Shown here: positions 7,365 through 15,466 of the stretch, piece by piece
How positions within the stretch are numbered: position 1 is the stretch's first letter
Layout: every line of letters begins with the position of its first letter
Assembly (NCBI GenBank): GCA_964444685.1
Contig: CAYUIG010000033.1
Location: 1-39,304, forward strand
Reading direction: 5' to 3'
Length of the DNA: 39,304 bases
DNA from: CAYUIG01 sp964444685
GTDB lineage: Bacteria; Gemmatimonadota; Gemmatimonadetes; Longimicrobiales; RSA9
Position numbers and translations under genes: made by a program
Notes under the pieces: model-generated
The model's input: only the letters and a program-made list of their open reading frames with translations
Databases searched by the model: none
What the model was told of the DNA's origin: nothing

Positions 7365-8114
7365 TCACAAAGGCAGTTCCACGAGCGCGCCAGTGAGCGC
7401 GTGGGTCGTGGGTGCATCATTGCCAATACGGACCACGATCGTGGCGACGCGTTCCGGAAGCACCAGTTCGTAGCGCGCGTTCGCCGTCGCTTCACCTTCG
7501 AGCCGTACGCCCTCGACGAGCACGAGGTGTTCGGTGATGCTGGCGCCCGTGACCTGGATCGTGCCGTCGTCGCGGGCCTCGCGGCGGACGGAGAGCACGC
7601 CCCCCGGTCCGGGCACGCGGATCTCGAACGCGTCGCCGATCACGGCGAAGGTGACGCTGAGCGCGGCACCTTCCGCCGGCGTAGGTGCTGGCGCGGGCGT
7701 AGCCGGCTCGCGCGCGACGATGCCGACCACCTCCGCGATGGTGCGCGCGCGTTCGATGATCCATGCGCGCAGCGGGGGCGCGGCCATCGCGCCGGCGAGG
7801 AGCAGAAGGATGACGGCGGCGGCGCGCAGCGCGGGCGAGCGCGCTGGACGATGTGCGTCGCGCATGGCACTGCGGATCGCATCGGCAGAGCGGCGCGTCG
7901 CGAGGTCGTCGGGATCGGCATGGGTGAGGATCGCGCCGAGCGCGTGCGAACGTGCGCGCAGCTGCTCGAGGCGCGTGGCGCTCGCGGGCTCGGTGCGGAT
8001 GCGGTCGAGCAGGAGACCGGTCTCGGTCTGGTCCAGCTCGCCGTCCAGGTAGCGGATCAGCTCGGCATCGGTCACGGTTCGTTCTCCGCCGGGGTTCATC
8101 GGAGTCTCCATCAT
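7365..8114 (-). CDS. Membrane anti-sigma factor, partner of the upstream ECF sigma
   Basis: 249 residues. The N-terminal cytoplasmic part (VTDAELIRYLDGELDQTE, residues 14-31) resembles the start of anti-sigma domains, but the zinc-binding His/Cys set of zf-HC2 proteins is absent. One transmembrane helix lies at about 96-113 (ALRAAAVILLLLAGAMAA). A proline-rich linker (about 136-145) is followed by a periplasmic beta-rich domain that I cannot name; it is not an obvious FecR domain. The gene overlaps the sigma gene by four bases (ATGA), the usual coupling of a sigma factor to its inhibitor. The family call rests on context, topology and the N-terminal motif together. Confidence 0.75.
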   Translation of the reverse strand: MMETPMNPGGERTVTDAELIRYLDGELDQTETGLLLDRIRTEPASATRLEQLRARSHALGAILTHADPDDLATRRSADAIRSAMRDAHRPARSPALRAAAVILLLLAGAMAAPPLRAWIIERARTIAEVVGIVAREPATPAPAPTPAEGAALSVTFAVIGDAFEIRVPGPGGVLSVRREARDDGTIQVTGASITEHLVLVEGVRLEGEATANARYELVLPERVATIVVRIGNDAPTTHALTGALVELPL

Positions 8115-8605
8115 GCGGCCTCCGGATCGATGGGCAGAGCGGAGGCGAGCTTGTCGAGTGCGCGCGCGATCATGGTGCCGACCGAAGCCGTAGTGGTGCC
8201 GACGGCTTCGGCGATCTCGCGATGTGTGAATCCCTCTTCGCGCATCAGCAGGATCGTGCGTTCCTTCTCGTTCAGTCCGGCCAGCGCGTCACGCACGCGC
8301 GCGGTCATCTCCTGCGTGGCCGCGAAGTCGTCGGGTGCTGCTGGCGCATCACCCGCGGGCACGCGCGCGGCCGCGTTCTCGAGCAGCCGCGCTCGCCGTT
8401 TGCGTGCGTTCGCCCATGCGCGCACGCAGTTGGTGGCGACGGTGAAGAGCCATGCGCGCGGCTGTTCGTCCCGCGGCGGCTTCGTAACCAGCCGGACGAA
8501 CGCTTCCTGTGCGGCGTCGTGCGCGAGGTCCGGGTCACCGGTGAGACGCACGAGGTAGCGGAACAGTGCGCCGTGATGCTCCTCGAAGAGGCGGGCGGCG
8601 TCCAT
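8111..8605 (-). CDS. RNA polymerase sigma factor, ECF subfamily
   Basis: An alternative sigma factor of 164 residues with only regions 2 and 4. Region 2 spans about 7-75 (FEEHHGALFRYLVRLTGDPDLAHDAAQEAFVRL, then PRAWLFTVATNCVRAW). Region 4 spans about 100-155 (VRDALAGLNEKERTILLMREEGFTHREIAEAVG, then ASVGTMIARALDKL). The start at 8605 lies two bases after the stop of the receptor gene, so it is translationally coupled to it; the longer open frame upstream lies inside the receptor. The anti-sigma gene follows with an ATGA overlap. The order receptor, sigma, anti-sigma differs from the fecI-fecR-fecA order. Confidence 0.95.
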   Translation of the reverse strand: MDAARLFEEHHGALFRYLVRLTGDPDLAHDAAQEAFVRLVTKPPRDEQPRAWLFTVATNCVRAWANARKRRARLLENAAARVPAGDAPAAPDDFAATQEMTARVRDALAGLNEKERTILLMREEGFTHREIAEAVGTTTASVGTMIARALDKLASALPIDPEAA

Positions 8606-8607
8606 GA

Positions 8608-11046
8608 TCAGAACCCGACGCGCAGGCCGAAGAGTGGCATGCGTGGCAGTCCGGCCTCGAAGAGGTCGTCCCACACGATCTCGGTGCGCCCTTCACGCGT
8701 GCGGATCGCGTGCGCGACGCTGCCGGAGTACGTGACATCGTTCGCGCGGCCGAGCGCATTGCGAAGCTGCGCGTACGCACCGATGGACACGTTGCCGAAG
8801 CGGCGCCCCCAGTGCAGTGATGCGTCGAGCGAATGATACGCGCGCGTCCGTTCTGCGTTGGGCGACTGGATGCGCGCGTTCTGGTCGCTGCAGCCGAACC
8901 CGAACAGCTCGCAGTCGTCCGGACGGCGCGACACGGCGCGCGTGAATGGCGCGCCCGACATGCCGGTGTATGCCGCCGAGAGTCGGAACCCAGCGGGCAG
9001 GCGTACGGCGGCCATCGCGTCAATGACGTGCCGCCGATCCGCCGGTGACGGATAGCGCAGACTGTCGCTCACGAGCTCGGACTTCGCGATCGAGTATCCG
9101 AGTGACGCGGACCACGACGTGCCGATGCGGCGGATCCCGAGCTCGAGTCCGCGTGCCCGATTCTCCGCGGAAATCGCGACCGGCCGGCGCAGCAGGTCAC
9201 CGGGCGCCGGGTCCGGCGCAGCGACGCCGGCAGCGCGGCGGACGTATGCGTTCGCGGAGAGCAGCCACGATCCGACCCAGCGTTCGGTGCCGAGGCTCGC
9301 GATGTCCGAGCGGATGGGCGGAATGCGATCGTCCGCCCAGATCCAGAAGTGGCTCGCGTGGAACGCGGGGTGGATGCTCGGCCCTGCGAGGCCGATCGCC
9401 TGGGTGTACTGCCACGTGCGGCCGGCCGCGACCGCCACGGTGTGATCCGGCGACAGTGCATAGCGTACGGCGACCCGCGGCGCGAGCCGCAACGCCGGCG
9501 CATCGGCGAGGTCCTCGCCGGCACCGACGCGCAGTCCGGGTTCGAACGTGAAGCGGCCGGTCGTGTGTCGCAGCTCGGCCCATGCAGAGGCCAGGGTCAG
9601 CTCGCGCGCGTACAGCAGACGGCCGGCCGTGTCCGGCTTGACGGCGTGGTAGCGCGGCAGCGGGCCGTCGTAGTCCAGCTGTTGACGTGCGACGTCCCAG
9701 CCGAGCGACCACGTCGCGATGTCGTTACTGGCCGGCGTCACCTCACCCGCGAGCTGGAGGAAGTCGATCGTGTTGTCGGCCGCGGGCTCGTGCCAGTCCT
9801 GGGTGCCGGGACGCGTGCGGATGCGGCGCTCGTCGGTGTGCGCGTCGAAGCGGCTCGCACGAAAGGAATGCGCGACATCGAAGCCGCCGATTCCCGTGTG
9901 GAGGGTCACGCGTCCCGCGGTGTTGCCCCAGCGGGCTTCGGTGCGCTCGAGCACGGCGTCGACGTCGCCGAAGATGCGGTCGCGTTCCCACAGTCCGCTG
10001 ACTTCCACGCGTGCGCGTCCGCCGAGCGGAACGTCGGCGCGTGCGGTCACATCCTCGAACACGTACGGCAGATCCACATCGTTCACGCCGAACGCATCCG
10101 CGCCATCGGCCCAGAAGTCGAGATGCGACCGGCGCGCCGACAACAGCCAGCCGGTGCGTTCGCCGACGCGCTGCTCCGCCGTTGCGCCGATGCCGGCCAT
10201 CGAGAGGTCGAGCGCGCCGCCGATGGCGCCGTTGCCGAGTGCGGGCCGCGAACGCAGGTCGACCACGCCGGCTGCACCACCCGTGACGGACGCGGGACGC
10301 ACGCCGGGGTGGAAGTACACGGCGCCGAGTACGTCCGGTGCGATGGCGGAGAGCACACCGATGGCGTGCAGCGGATTGAAGAGCGGCACGCCGTCGAAGG
10401 TGGTGGCGGTGTGCGTCCACGGTGCGCCGCGGGTCCACAGCTCGGCGGTGTAGTCGTCGCGGGTGCCGACACCCGGGAACCGGTGCAGCGCGCGGAAGAC
10501 ATCTCGTTCTCCGAGCGTCACGCCGTCCTGCATGTCCGCCCACGTGAGGACGCGCGCATCGGGCGCGATGAATCGCTCCTGGCGCGCGCGCTCGTTGCGT
10601 ACGCGCACGTCATCGAGCTCGTCGTCGCGGTACGAGGCGCGCAGGAAGAGCGGCGCGCGGTCTTCGATCCGGATCTCGAACGGGACGAGGCGGAAGGGCT
10701 GGAGCACGAGTGCGATCGACACCGCAGCCTCGGCGGGCCGCAGCAGGTTCACCTGGACGGTGGCCTCACGGTAGCCGACGTGGCGCACGTGCAGCTCGTA
10801 GCGTCCGGGTGCGAGCGCAGCGAAGCGGTACGCGCCATCCGCGCCGGTCTCGATCGCGCGCTCGGGTACGACCGCGCCGTCGTGCACCAGCACGTGGCCG
10901 TCCAGCGAGCGCAGGACGACGTACGCCGAGGCGATCGGGCGGCCCGTGCCCGAGTCGACGATGCGGCCGGCGATCGTTCCCTGTGCCGCGAGCGGCACGG
11001 GCGCGAGCGCGAGCGCCAGCGCGGTGAGGTATCGCAGTGTGCTCAT
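8608..11046 (-). CDS. TonB-dependent receptor-like outer membrane protein with N-terminal carboxypeptidase-regulatory-like domain
   Basis: 812 residues. The signal peptide covers about 1-22 (ending PLAAQG). A CarboxypepD_reg-like beta domain follows (about 23-105: GTIAGRIVDSGTGRPIASAYV, DGAYRFAALAPGRYELHVRHVGY). A plug-like region at about 150-280 has GVTLGERDVFRALHRFPGVG, TTFDGVPLFNPLH and PASVTGGAAGVVDL. The rest is a long beta-barrel ending in GLRVGF with a terminal Phe. There is no STN signalling domain, so classical surface signalling to the downstream sigma is not expected. The substrate is unknown. The ATG at 11046 gives the signal peptide; the open frame extends upstream into the divergent promoter region. 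The first gene of a receptor-sigma-anti-sigma operon. Confidence 0.88.
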   Translation of the reverse strand: MSTLRYLTALALALAPVPLAAQGTIAGRIVDSGTGRPIASAYVVLRSLDGHVLVHDGAVVPERAIETGADGAYRFAALAPGRYELHVRHVGYREATVQVNLLRPAEAAVSIALVLQPFRLVPFEIRIEDRAPLFLRASYRDDELDDVRVRNERARQERFIAPDARVLTWADMQDGVTLGERDVFRALHRFPGVGTRDDYTAELWTRGAPWTHTATTFDGVPLFNPLHAIGVLSAIAPDVLGAVYFHPGVRPASVTGGAAGVVDLRSRPALGNGAIGGALDLSMAGIGATAEQRVGERTGWLLSARRSHLDFWADGADAFGVNDVDLPYVFEDVTARADVPLGGRARVEVSGLWERDRIFGDVDAVLERTEARWGNTAGRVTLHTGIGGFDVAHSFRASRFDAHTDERRIRTRPGTQDWHEPAADNTIDFLQLAGEVTPASNDIATWSLGWDVARQQLDYDGPLPRYHAVKPDTAGRLLYARELTLASAWAELRHTTGRFTFEPGLRVGAGEDLADAPALRLAPRVAVRYALSPDHTVAVAAGRTWQYTQAIGLAGPSIHPAFHASHFWIWADDRIPPIRSDIASLGTERWVGSWLLSANAYVRRAAGVAAPDPAPGDLLRRPVAISAENRARGLELGIRRIGTSWSASLGYSIAKSELVSDSLRYPSPADRRHVIDAMAAVRLPAGFRLSAAYTGMSGAPFTRAVSRRPDDCELFGFGCSDQNARIQSPNAERTRAYHSLDASLHWGRRFGNVSIGAYAQLRNALGRANDVTYSGSVAHAIRTREGRTEIVWDDLFEAGLPRMPLFGLRVGF

Positions 11047-11074
11047 CACGAATGGAATCCGCGGGGCGCGCGGG

Positions 11075-11090
11075 TTCTGACGTGTCAGAA
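11075..11090. promoter_or_regulatory. Perfect 16-bp palindrome in a divergent intergenic region
   Basis: TTCTGAC-gt-GTCAGAA, two perfect 7-bp arms with a 2-bp spacer. It lies 29 bp upstream of the receptor start (minus strand) and 79 bp upstream of the lipoprotein start (plus strand). The form is typical of a dimeric repressor or activator site. The regulator is unknown; the sigma/anti-sigma pair would not recognise a palindrome. Confidence 0.6.
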
Positions 11091-11168
11091 AGATTGCACC
11101 CCGGGGATTGCAGGTACAGGACGGCGTGGGCGGTCCGTGCCGTCGGTACCCGGATGGGAGGATGGACC

Positions 11169-11759
11169 ATGAGCATGCGCGGATTCGGCCTTGCGCTGAC
11201 GCTGGTGACGGCGCTGACGGCGTGCGAAGCGGTGGAGAGCGTGGCACCGGAAGCGGCATCGTACGCGATGGGTGCCATCGACACGGAGATCTCGGTGGCG
11301 TCGTCGCCGCTGGATTCGGATCGGCCGGGCGGGGGCGGCGGGAGCCAGCTCTTCGAGCGGCTGGCAGCGGAGATCCCGGGCTTCGGCGGGTTGTACCGTC
11401 AGTCGCGCTGCACGATCGTGGTCGTGCTCACCGACATGTCCCAGGCGGAGCAGGCCATCCAGATCGTTTACGAAGCAGTGTCGGGTCTGGTGGGCCGCGG
11501 CTGCGTCGAGTCCCTCGATGTCCGGTCGGCGCAGGGGCAGTTCACGTACTACGAGCTGCAGCGGTGGGCGTCGAACGCCGAGCCGGTGCTGCGCATCGAC
11601 GGCGTGGCTGCGCTGCACATCGACTTCAAGCTGAACCGCATCGTGATCGCGGTGCGCACGCGCCGCGTCATCGACAGCGTGCTCGACGAGCTCACCCGGC
11701 TCGACGTGCCGCACGACGCGGTCGTGTTCACGGGCACCGGTGGAGGGCGAGGACGCTAG
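11169..11759 (+). CDS. Putative lipoprotein of unknown function
   Basis: 196 residues. The N-terminus has a lipoprotein signal with LTAC as the lipobox (Cys at about 17). A glycine-rich linker (DRPGGGGGS, about 53-61) leads into an alpha/beta-looking region: CTIVVVLTDMSQAEQAIQ, then YELQRWASNAEPVLRIDGVAALHIDFKLNRIVIAV, then VIDSVLDELTRLDVP. The D-x-x-x-NRIVIAV strand and the following helix recall the small alpha/beta module at the N-terminus of some secreted trypsin-like proteases, but no protease follows. I do not recognise the family. The start at 11169 has GGGAGGA just upstream. It is divergent from the receptor operon and precedes a strong hairpin and the asparaginase gene. Confidence 0.75.
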   Translation: MSMRGFGLALTLVTALTACEAVESVAPEAASYAMGAIDTEISVASSPLDSDRPGGGGGSQLFERLAAEIPGFGGLYRQSRCTIVVVLTDMSQAEQAIQIVYEAVSGLVGRGCVESLDVRSAQGQFTYYELQRWASNAEPVLRIDGVAALHIDFKLNRIVIAVRTRRVIDSVLDELTRLDVPHDAVVFTGTGGGRGR

Positions 11760-11770
11760 TGCGTCGTTGC

Positions 11771-11820
11771 GGTGGCGGGGTCCGGGTCGCAAGGTTGTGG
11801 CCCGGACCCCGTTTGCCACC
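11771..11820 (+). terminator. Strong hairpin between lipoprotein and asparaginase genes
   Basis: GGGGTCCGGG (11777-11786) pairs perfectly with CCCGGACCCC (11801-11810) over a 14-base loop. An outer GGTGGC (11771-11776) pairs with GCCACC (11815-11820) around the bulge GTTT. It starts 12 bp after the lipoprotein stop and ends 12 bp before the asparaginase ATG. It could be a terminator with a poor T-tract or a structured 5' leader of the asparaginase mRNA. Confidence 0.6.
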
Positions 11821-11832
11821 CGGAGACTCCTC

Positions 11833-12924
11833 ATGAACCATCGCATCACGAGACGCGACTTCGTACAGGGCACGATCGGCGCCGGTGCCGGTGCCCTCGC
11901 CGCCGGTTTCGCTCCCGCGCGCGGCGCTGTGAGAGGCGCCGGGATCCCGCTCATCATCACGAGCCATCCGAACGAGACCGGCCAGCGGGCAATGCGCGAG
12001 GCATGGGCGATCCTCGAGGCGGGCGGTTCGGCGCTGGATGCGGTCGAGAAGGGTGCCAACATCATCGAGCTCGATCCGGAGGACCACAGCGTCGGCATGG
12101 GCGGCCTGCCCAACGAGCACGGCGTCGTGCAGCTCGACGCATCGATCATGGACGGGAAGACGTACAGTGCGGGCGCGGTCGCATCGATCGAGAACATCGT
12201 GCACCCGTCCTCCGTGGCGCGGCTCGTGATGGAGCGGACCGACCACGTGATGCTCGTGGGGAAGGGCGCGCTCGAGTTCGCGAAGTCGTTCGGCTTCGAG
12301 GAAGTGGAGCTGCTCACGCCGGAAGCGCGCGAGATCTGGCTGCGGTGGCGGGAGGAGCACGGTGAGACCGACATGTACGGTCCGCCGGAGCATCTGCGCG
12401 GACGTGCAACGGAGAATGGTGCGCAGCTGCCGCAGGACATGAGCATGGACGGCCCGATCGAGCAGACGTACGGCACGACGAACGTGCTCGCGGTGGACCG
12501 GGACGGGAACATCGCCGGCATCACGACGACGAGCGGGCGGTCGTGGAAGATCAACGGCCGCGTCGGCGACTCGCCGATCATCGGTGCGGGGTTGTACGTC
12601 GACAATGAGGTCGGTGCGGCGGGGGCGACGGGACGCGGCGAGGATGTGATCAAGTCGTGCACGTCGTACTACATCGTGATGCGCATGCGTGAGGGGCGGA
12701 CGCCACAGCAGGCGTGCGAGGACGCGATCGAGATGATCGTGGGCCGCTACCGCGCGGTGGGCCTCGACTACGTCCCGTCCGAGAAGTTCGTGGCGATCAA
12801 CAGGGCGGGGGAGTACGGCTGCGCCCAGATGGCGGTCGCCGCCGAGCCGCCGCGGATGAGCGTCAGGCATCCCGCGGACCTCGAGATCTTCCGGGGCACG
12901 AGCCACTACGTCCCGAGGGACTGA
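11833..12924 (+). CDS. Tat-exported N4-(beta-N-acetylglucosaminyl)-L-asparaginase / isoaspartyl peptidase family
   Basis: An Ntn-hydrolase that would cleave the amide of glycosylated or isoaspartyl asparagine in the periplasm. 363 residues with a twin-arginine signal (ITRRDFVQGTIGAGAGALAA). Family segments: GGSALDAVEKGANIIELDPEDHSVGMGGLPNEHGVVQLDAS, IENIVHPSSVARLVME, and in the beta subunit INGRVGDSPIIGAGLYVDNEVGAAGATGRGE. Autoproteolysis should fall between Gly214 and Thr215 (TYGTTNVLAVD), freeing Thr215 as nucleophile; the human enzyme has Asp-Thr-Ile-Gly here, so Gly replaces Asp before the scissile bond. The start ATG follows GGAGACTCC. The gene could serve in recycling glycopeptides or damaged proteins. 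Confidence 0.93.
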   Translation: MNHRITRRDFVQGTIGAGAGALAAGFAPARGAVRGAGIPLIITSHPNETGQRAMREAWAILEAGGSALDAVEKGANIIELDPEDHSVGMGGLPNEHGVVQLDASIMDGKTYSAGAVASIENIVHPSSVARLVMERTDHVMLVGKGALEFAKSFGFEEVELLTPEAREIWLRWREEHGETDMYGPPEHLRGRATENGAQLPQDMSMDGPIEQTYGTTNVLAVDRDGNIAGITTTSGRSWKINGRVGDSPIIGAGLYVDNEVGAAGATGRGEDVIKSCTSYYIVMRMREGRTPQQACEDAIEMIVGRYRAVGLDYVPSEKFVAINRAGEYGCAQMAVAAEPPRMSVRHPADLEIFRGTSHYVPRD

Positions 12925-12994
12925 CCGGCCTGAAACCCCGGTTCAACGGGCAGCGTAGGATGCGGCAGAACTGACCTTGCATCCTGGAGGCTCC

Positions 12995-15466
12995 GTGCCG
13001 CCGCTCGCCACCGAAATCCGGCATTCGTTCCGGCGACTGATTCGCACGCCGCTGTTCACACTGGTTGCGCTCGTCACGCTGGCCGTGGGCATCGGCGCGA
13101 ACGCGTCCATCTTCACGATCCTGAGCAGTGTGCTGCTCGAGCCGCTGCCCTACCGCGAGCCGGATCGGCTGGTGGGCGTGTGGCACACCGCGGACGGCAT
13201 CGGGATTCCGGTAGTCAACCTCACCGATGCCCAGTACTTCCACTACCGCGAGACCGCGCGTTCCTTCGAGTCGTTCGCCGTGATGTGGAACACCGAGGTG
13301 AACCTGACGGGGGGCGACCGCGCCGAGCGCGTACTTGCCACGCGCGCGACGGCGGACTTCTTCCGTGTGCTCGGCGTGTCGCCGGCCATCGGGCGCGGTT
13401 TCACGGAAGAGGATGACGCGCCGAATTCGACTGGTGCAGTCGTAATCACGGACGGTCTCTGGCGCCGCCGCTTCGGTGCCGATCCCGGCGTGCTCGGTCA
13501 GACGCTGCGCGTAAATGGCGTCGAGCGTCCGATCGTCGGGGTCCTCCCTCGCGACTTCGTGTTCGGCAACCGCACGGCCGACCTCTTCATGACCGCCGGC
13601 TTCGATCCGGCGAACGTGAACACCGGCAACTTCAACTTCAACGGAATCGCACGGCTGGCGCCGGGCGTGGACATGGCGGCCGCCACGAACGAAGTGACGC
13701 GGCTCGCATTCGAGATTCCGGATCGTTTTGCGGGCCCGATTCAGCGGTCGATGCTCGAGCAGGCGCAGTTCACGGGCGACGTGCACCCGCTGATGGAAGA
13801 CGTCGTGGAGGACGTCGGCTCGTCGCTGTGGGTGCTCTTCGGCATGGTCGGCCTGGTGCTGATCGTGGCGTGCGCGAACGTCGCGAACCTGTTCCTCGTG
13901 CGCGCGGAATCGCGGCAGCGCGAGGTTGCCGTTCGGACCGCACTCGGAGCAGGACGCGGCGCGATCGCGCGTGAGTTCGTGCTCGAGTCCGTGATCCTCT
14001 CCCTCTTCGGCGGCGTCGCAGGTCTGGGTCTCGCCTGGGCGGGCATGCGGGGGCTGCGCGTGCTGGAGCCGCAGAACCTGCCGCGGCTCATGGAGATCGG
14101 CATCGACGGGAAGGTCGTGCTGTTCACGTTCGCGATTTCCCTGCTGGCCGGCATGTTCCTCGGCGTGCTGCCGTCGCTGCGCTACCGCGGGCTCCAGCTC
14201 GTGTCGGCGCTCAAGGAGGGCGGCCGCGGCGGGAGTGCAGGGCGCGATCGCCACCGAGCCCAGAACTCGCTCGTCGTGGCGCAGCTTGCGACGGCCCTCG
14301 TCCTCATGGTCGGCTCCGGCCTCATGCTGCGCAGCTTTGCGGCGTTGCGCGACGTGTACCCGGGCTTCGAGTCGCCCGAAACGCTGCTCACGGCGCAGCT
14401 CGCGATCTCGGAGGCAGACTTCCCGGAGTACGAGCGCGTGGAAGTCATGCACCACCAGATCCTGGACCGGCTGCGTGCGTTGCCGGGTGTACAGTCGGTC
14501 GGCCTCACGACATCGGTGCCGCTCTGGGACAACGCATCCCACACGGGCACGTGGCTCGAAGGTCACGACGTGCAGGAAGGCGGGGTGCCACCCGTCCTCC
14601 GGACCCTGTGGATCGGCGGCGACTACTTCCCGACCCTCGGCATCCCTCTGCTCGCGGGCCGCTCGATCGAGCCGGCCGACATGAGCGCGCGCGCCCGTGT
14701 CGTGGTCGTCAACGAGGCGCTGGCGCGACAGTACTGGGGCGAGCCGCAGGCCGCCGTCGGCAAGCGTATCCGCCAGAGCCCGGTCGGCGAATGGTCCTAC
14801 GTCATCGGCGTCGTGGGGAATACGCGCTCCGAAGGTCTCGACCAGGATCCGCCACCCACGGTCTTCAATCCGCTGGTCGGCATCAGCGATGACGCCAACG
14901 GCGTGCCCACGGGGATCTATGCGCGGCGCACCATCTTCGTGGCGCTGCGCACGAGCGGTCCGGCCATGTCGGCAGCGCCGGGACTCAGGTCGGCCATCCT
15001 CGACCTGAACCGGAACCTGCCGCTGGCGCGCGTGCAGCCCATGACGGAGCTGCTCGCACGTGCGACGGCGCGCACGTCCTTCCTCATGGTGATGCTCGCG
15101 ATCGCCGCCGGGATGGCGCTCTTCCTCGCCGCGGTCGGCATCTATGGCGTGATCTCCTACGTGGTCGGGCAGCGCACGCGCGAGATCGGCGTGCGCATGG
15201 CGCTCGGCGCCGAGTCCGGCCGCGTGGCGGGCATGGTGCTGGGGAAGGGCCTGGTGCTTGCAGCCATCGGCGTAGTCGTGGGCCTGGTGGCGGCACTCGG
15301 ACTCACACGGCTGATGAGCTCCATGCTGTTCGGCGTGCGGCCGGTGGATCCGGTCACCTTCGCCGGCGTGGCCGTCGGACTCACGGCGGTGGCGGCGATT
15401 GCGAGCTGGCTGCCTGCGCGCCGCGCGGCGAAACTCGATCCGGTGGAGGCACTGCGTTCGGAATGA
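12995..15466 (+). CDS. ABC transporter permease, ADOP (orphan duplicated MacB/FtsX-type)
   Basis: 823 residues of the family called Acidobacterial duplicated orphan permease. Each half has a MacB-type periplasmic core domain and an FtsX-type membrane domain. Visible pieces: first TM and signature RTPLFTLVALVTLAVGIGANASIFTI (about 18-42), LPYREPDRLVGVW, the first FtsX helix cluster (about 275-400, ACANVANLFLVRAESRQREVAVRTALGAGR), second-copy helix (about 425), and the C-terminal cluster (about 695-815, GVISYVVGQRTREIGVRMALGAE and ARRAAKLDPVEALRSE). GTG at 12995 is the likely start, with TGGAGG at 12985-12990; a TTG 18 bases upstream is the alternative. No ATPase gene is adjacent. The substrate is unknown. 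Confidence 0.93.
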   Translation: MPPLATEIRHSFRRLIRTPLFTLVALVTLAVGIGANASIFTILSSVLLEPLPYREPDRLVGVWHTADGIGIPVVNLTDAQYFHYRETARSFESFAVMWNTEVNLTGGDRAERVLATRATADFFRVLGVSPAIGRGFTEEDDAPNSTGAVVITDGLWRRRFGADPGVLGQTLRVNGVERPIVGVLPRDFVFGNRTADLFMTAGFDPANVNTGNFNFNGIARLAPGVDMAAATNEVTRLAFEIPDRFAGPIQRSMLEQAQFTGDVHPLMEDVVEDVGSSLWVLFGMVGLVLIVACANVANLFLVRAESRQREVAVRTALGAGRGAIAREFVLESVILSLFGGVAGLGLAWAGMRGLRVLEPQNLPRLMEIGIDGKVVLFTFAISLLAGMFLGVLPSLRYRGLQLVSALKEGGRGGSAGRDRHRAQNSLVVAQLATALVLMVGSGLMLRSFAALRDVYPGFESPETLLTAQLAISEADFPEYERVEVMHHQILDRLRALPGVQSVGLTTSVPLWDNASHTGTWLEGHDVQEGGVPPVLRTLWIGGDYFPTLGIPLLAGRSIEPADMSARARVVVVNEALARQYWGEPQAAVGKRIRQSPVGEWSYVIGVVGNTRSEGLDQDPPPTVFNPLVGISDDANGVPTGIYARRTIFVALRTSGPAMSAAPGLRSAILDLNRNLPLARVQPMTELLARATARTSFLMVMLAIAAGMALFLAAVGIYGVISYVVGQRTREIGVRMALGAESGRVAGMVLGKGLVLAAIGVVVGLVAALGLTRLMSSMLFGVRPVDPVTFAGVAVGLTAVAAIASWLPARRAAKLDPVEALRSE

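Noticed and set aside
8111..11046. A classical fecIRA-type surface-signalling system
   Set aside because: No STN domain in the receptor, no clear FecR domain in the anti-sigma factor, and the gene order differs.
9349..11172. A 607-codon plus-strand open frame opposite the receptor gene
   Set aside because: Shadow of the receptor frame in GC-rich DNA; no recognisable motif.
12957..12985. A hairpin AGGATGC/GCATCCT just before the permease Shine-Dalgarno as a riboswitch or attenuator
   Set aside because: A 7-bp stem with a 15-base loop is expected by chance in such DNA and no riboswitch core is recognisable.
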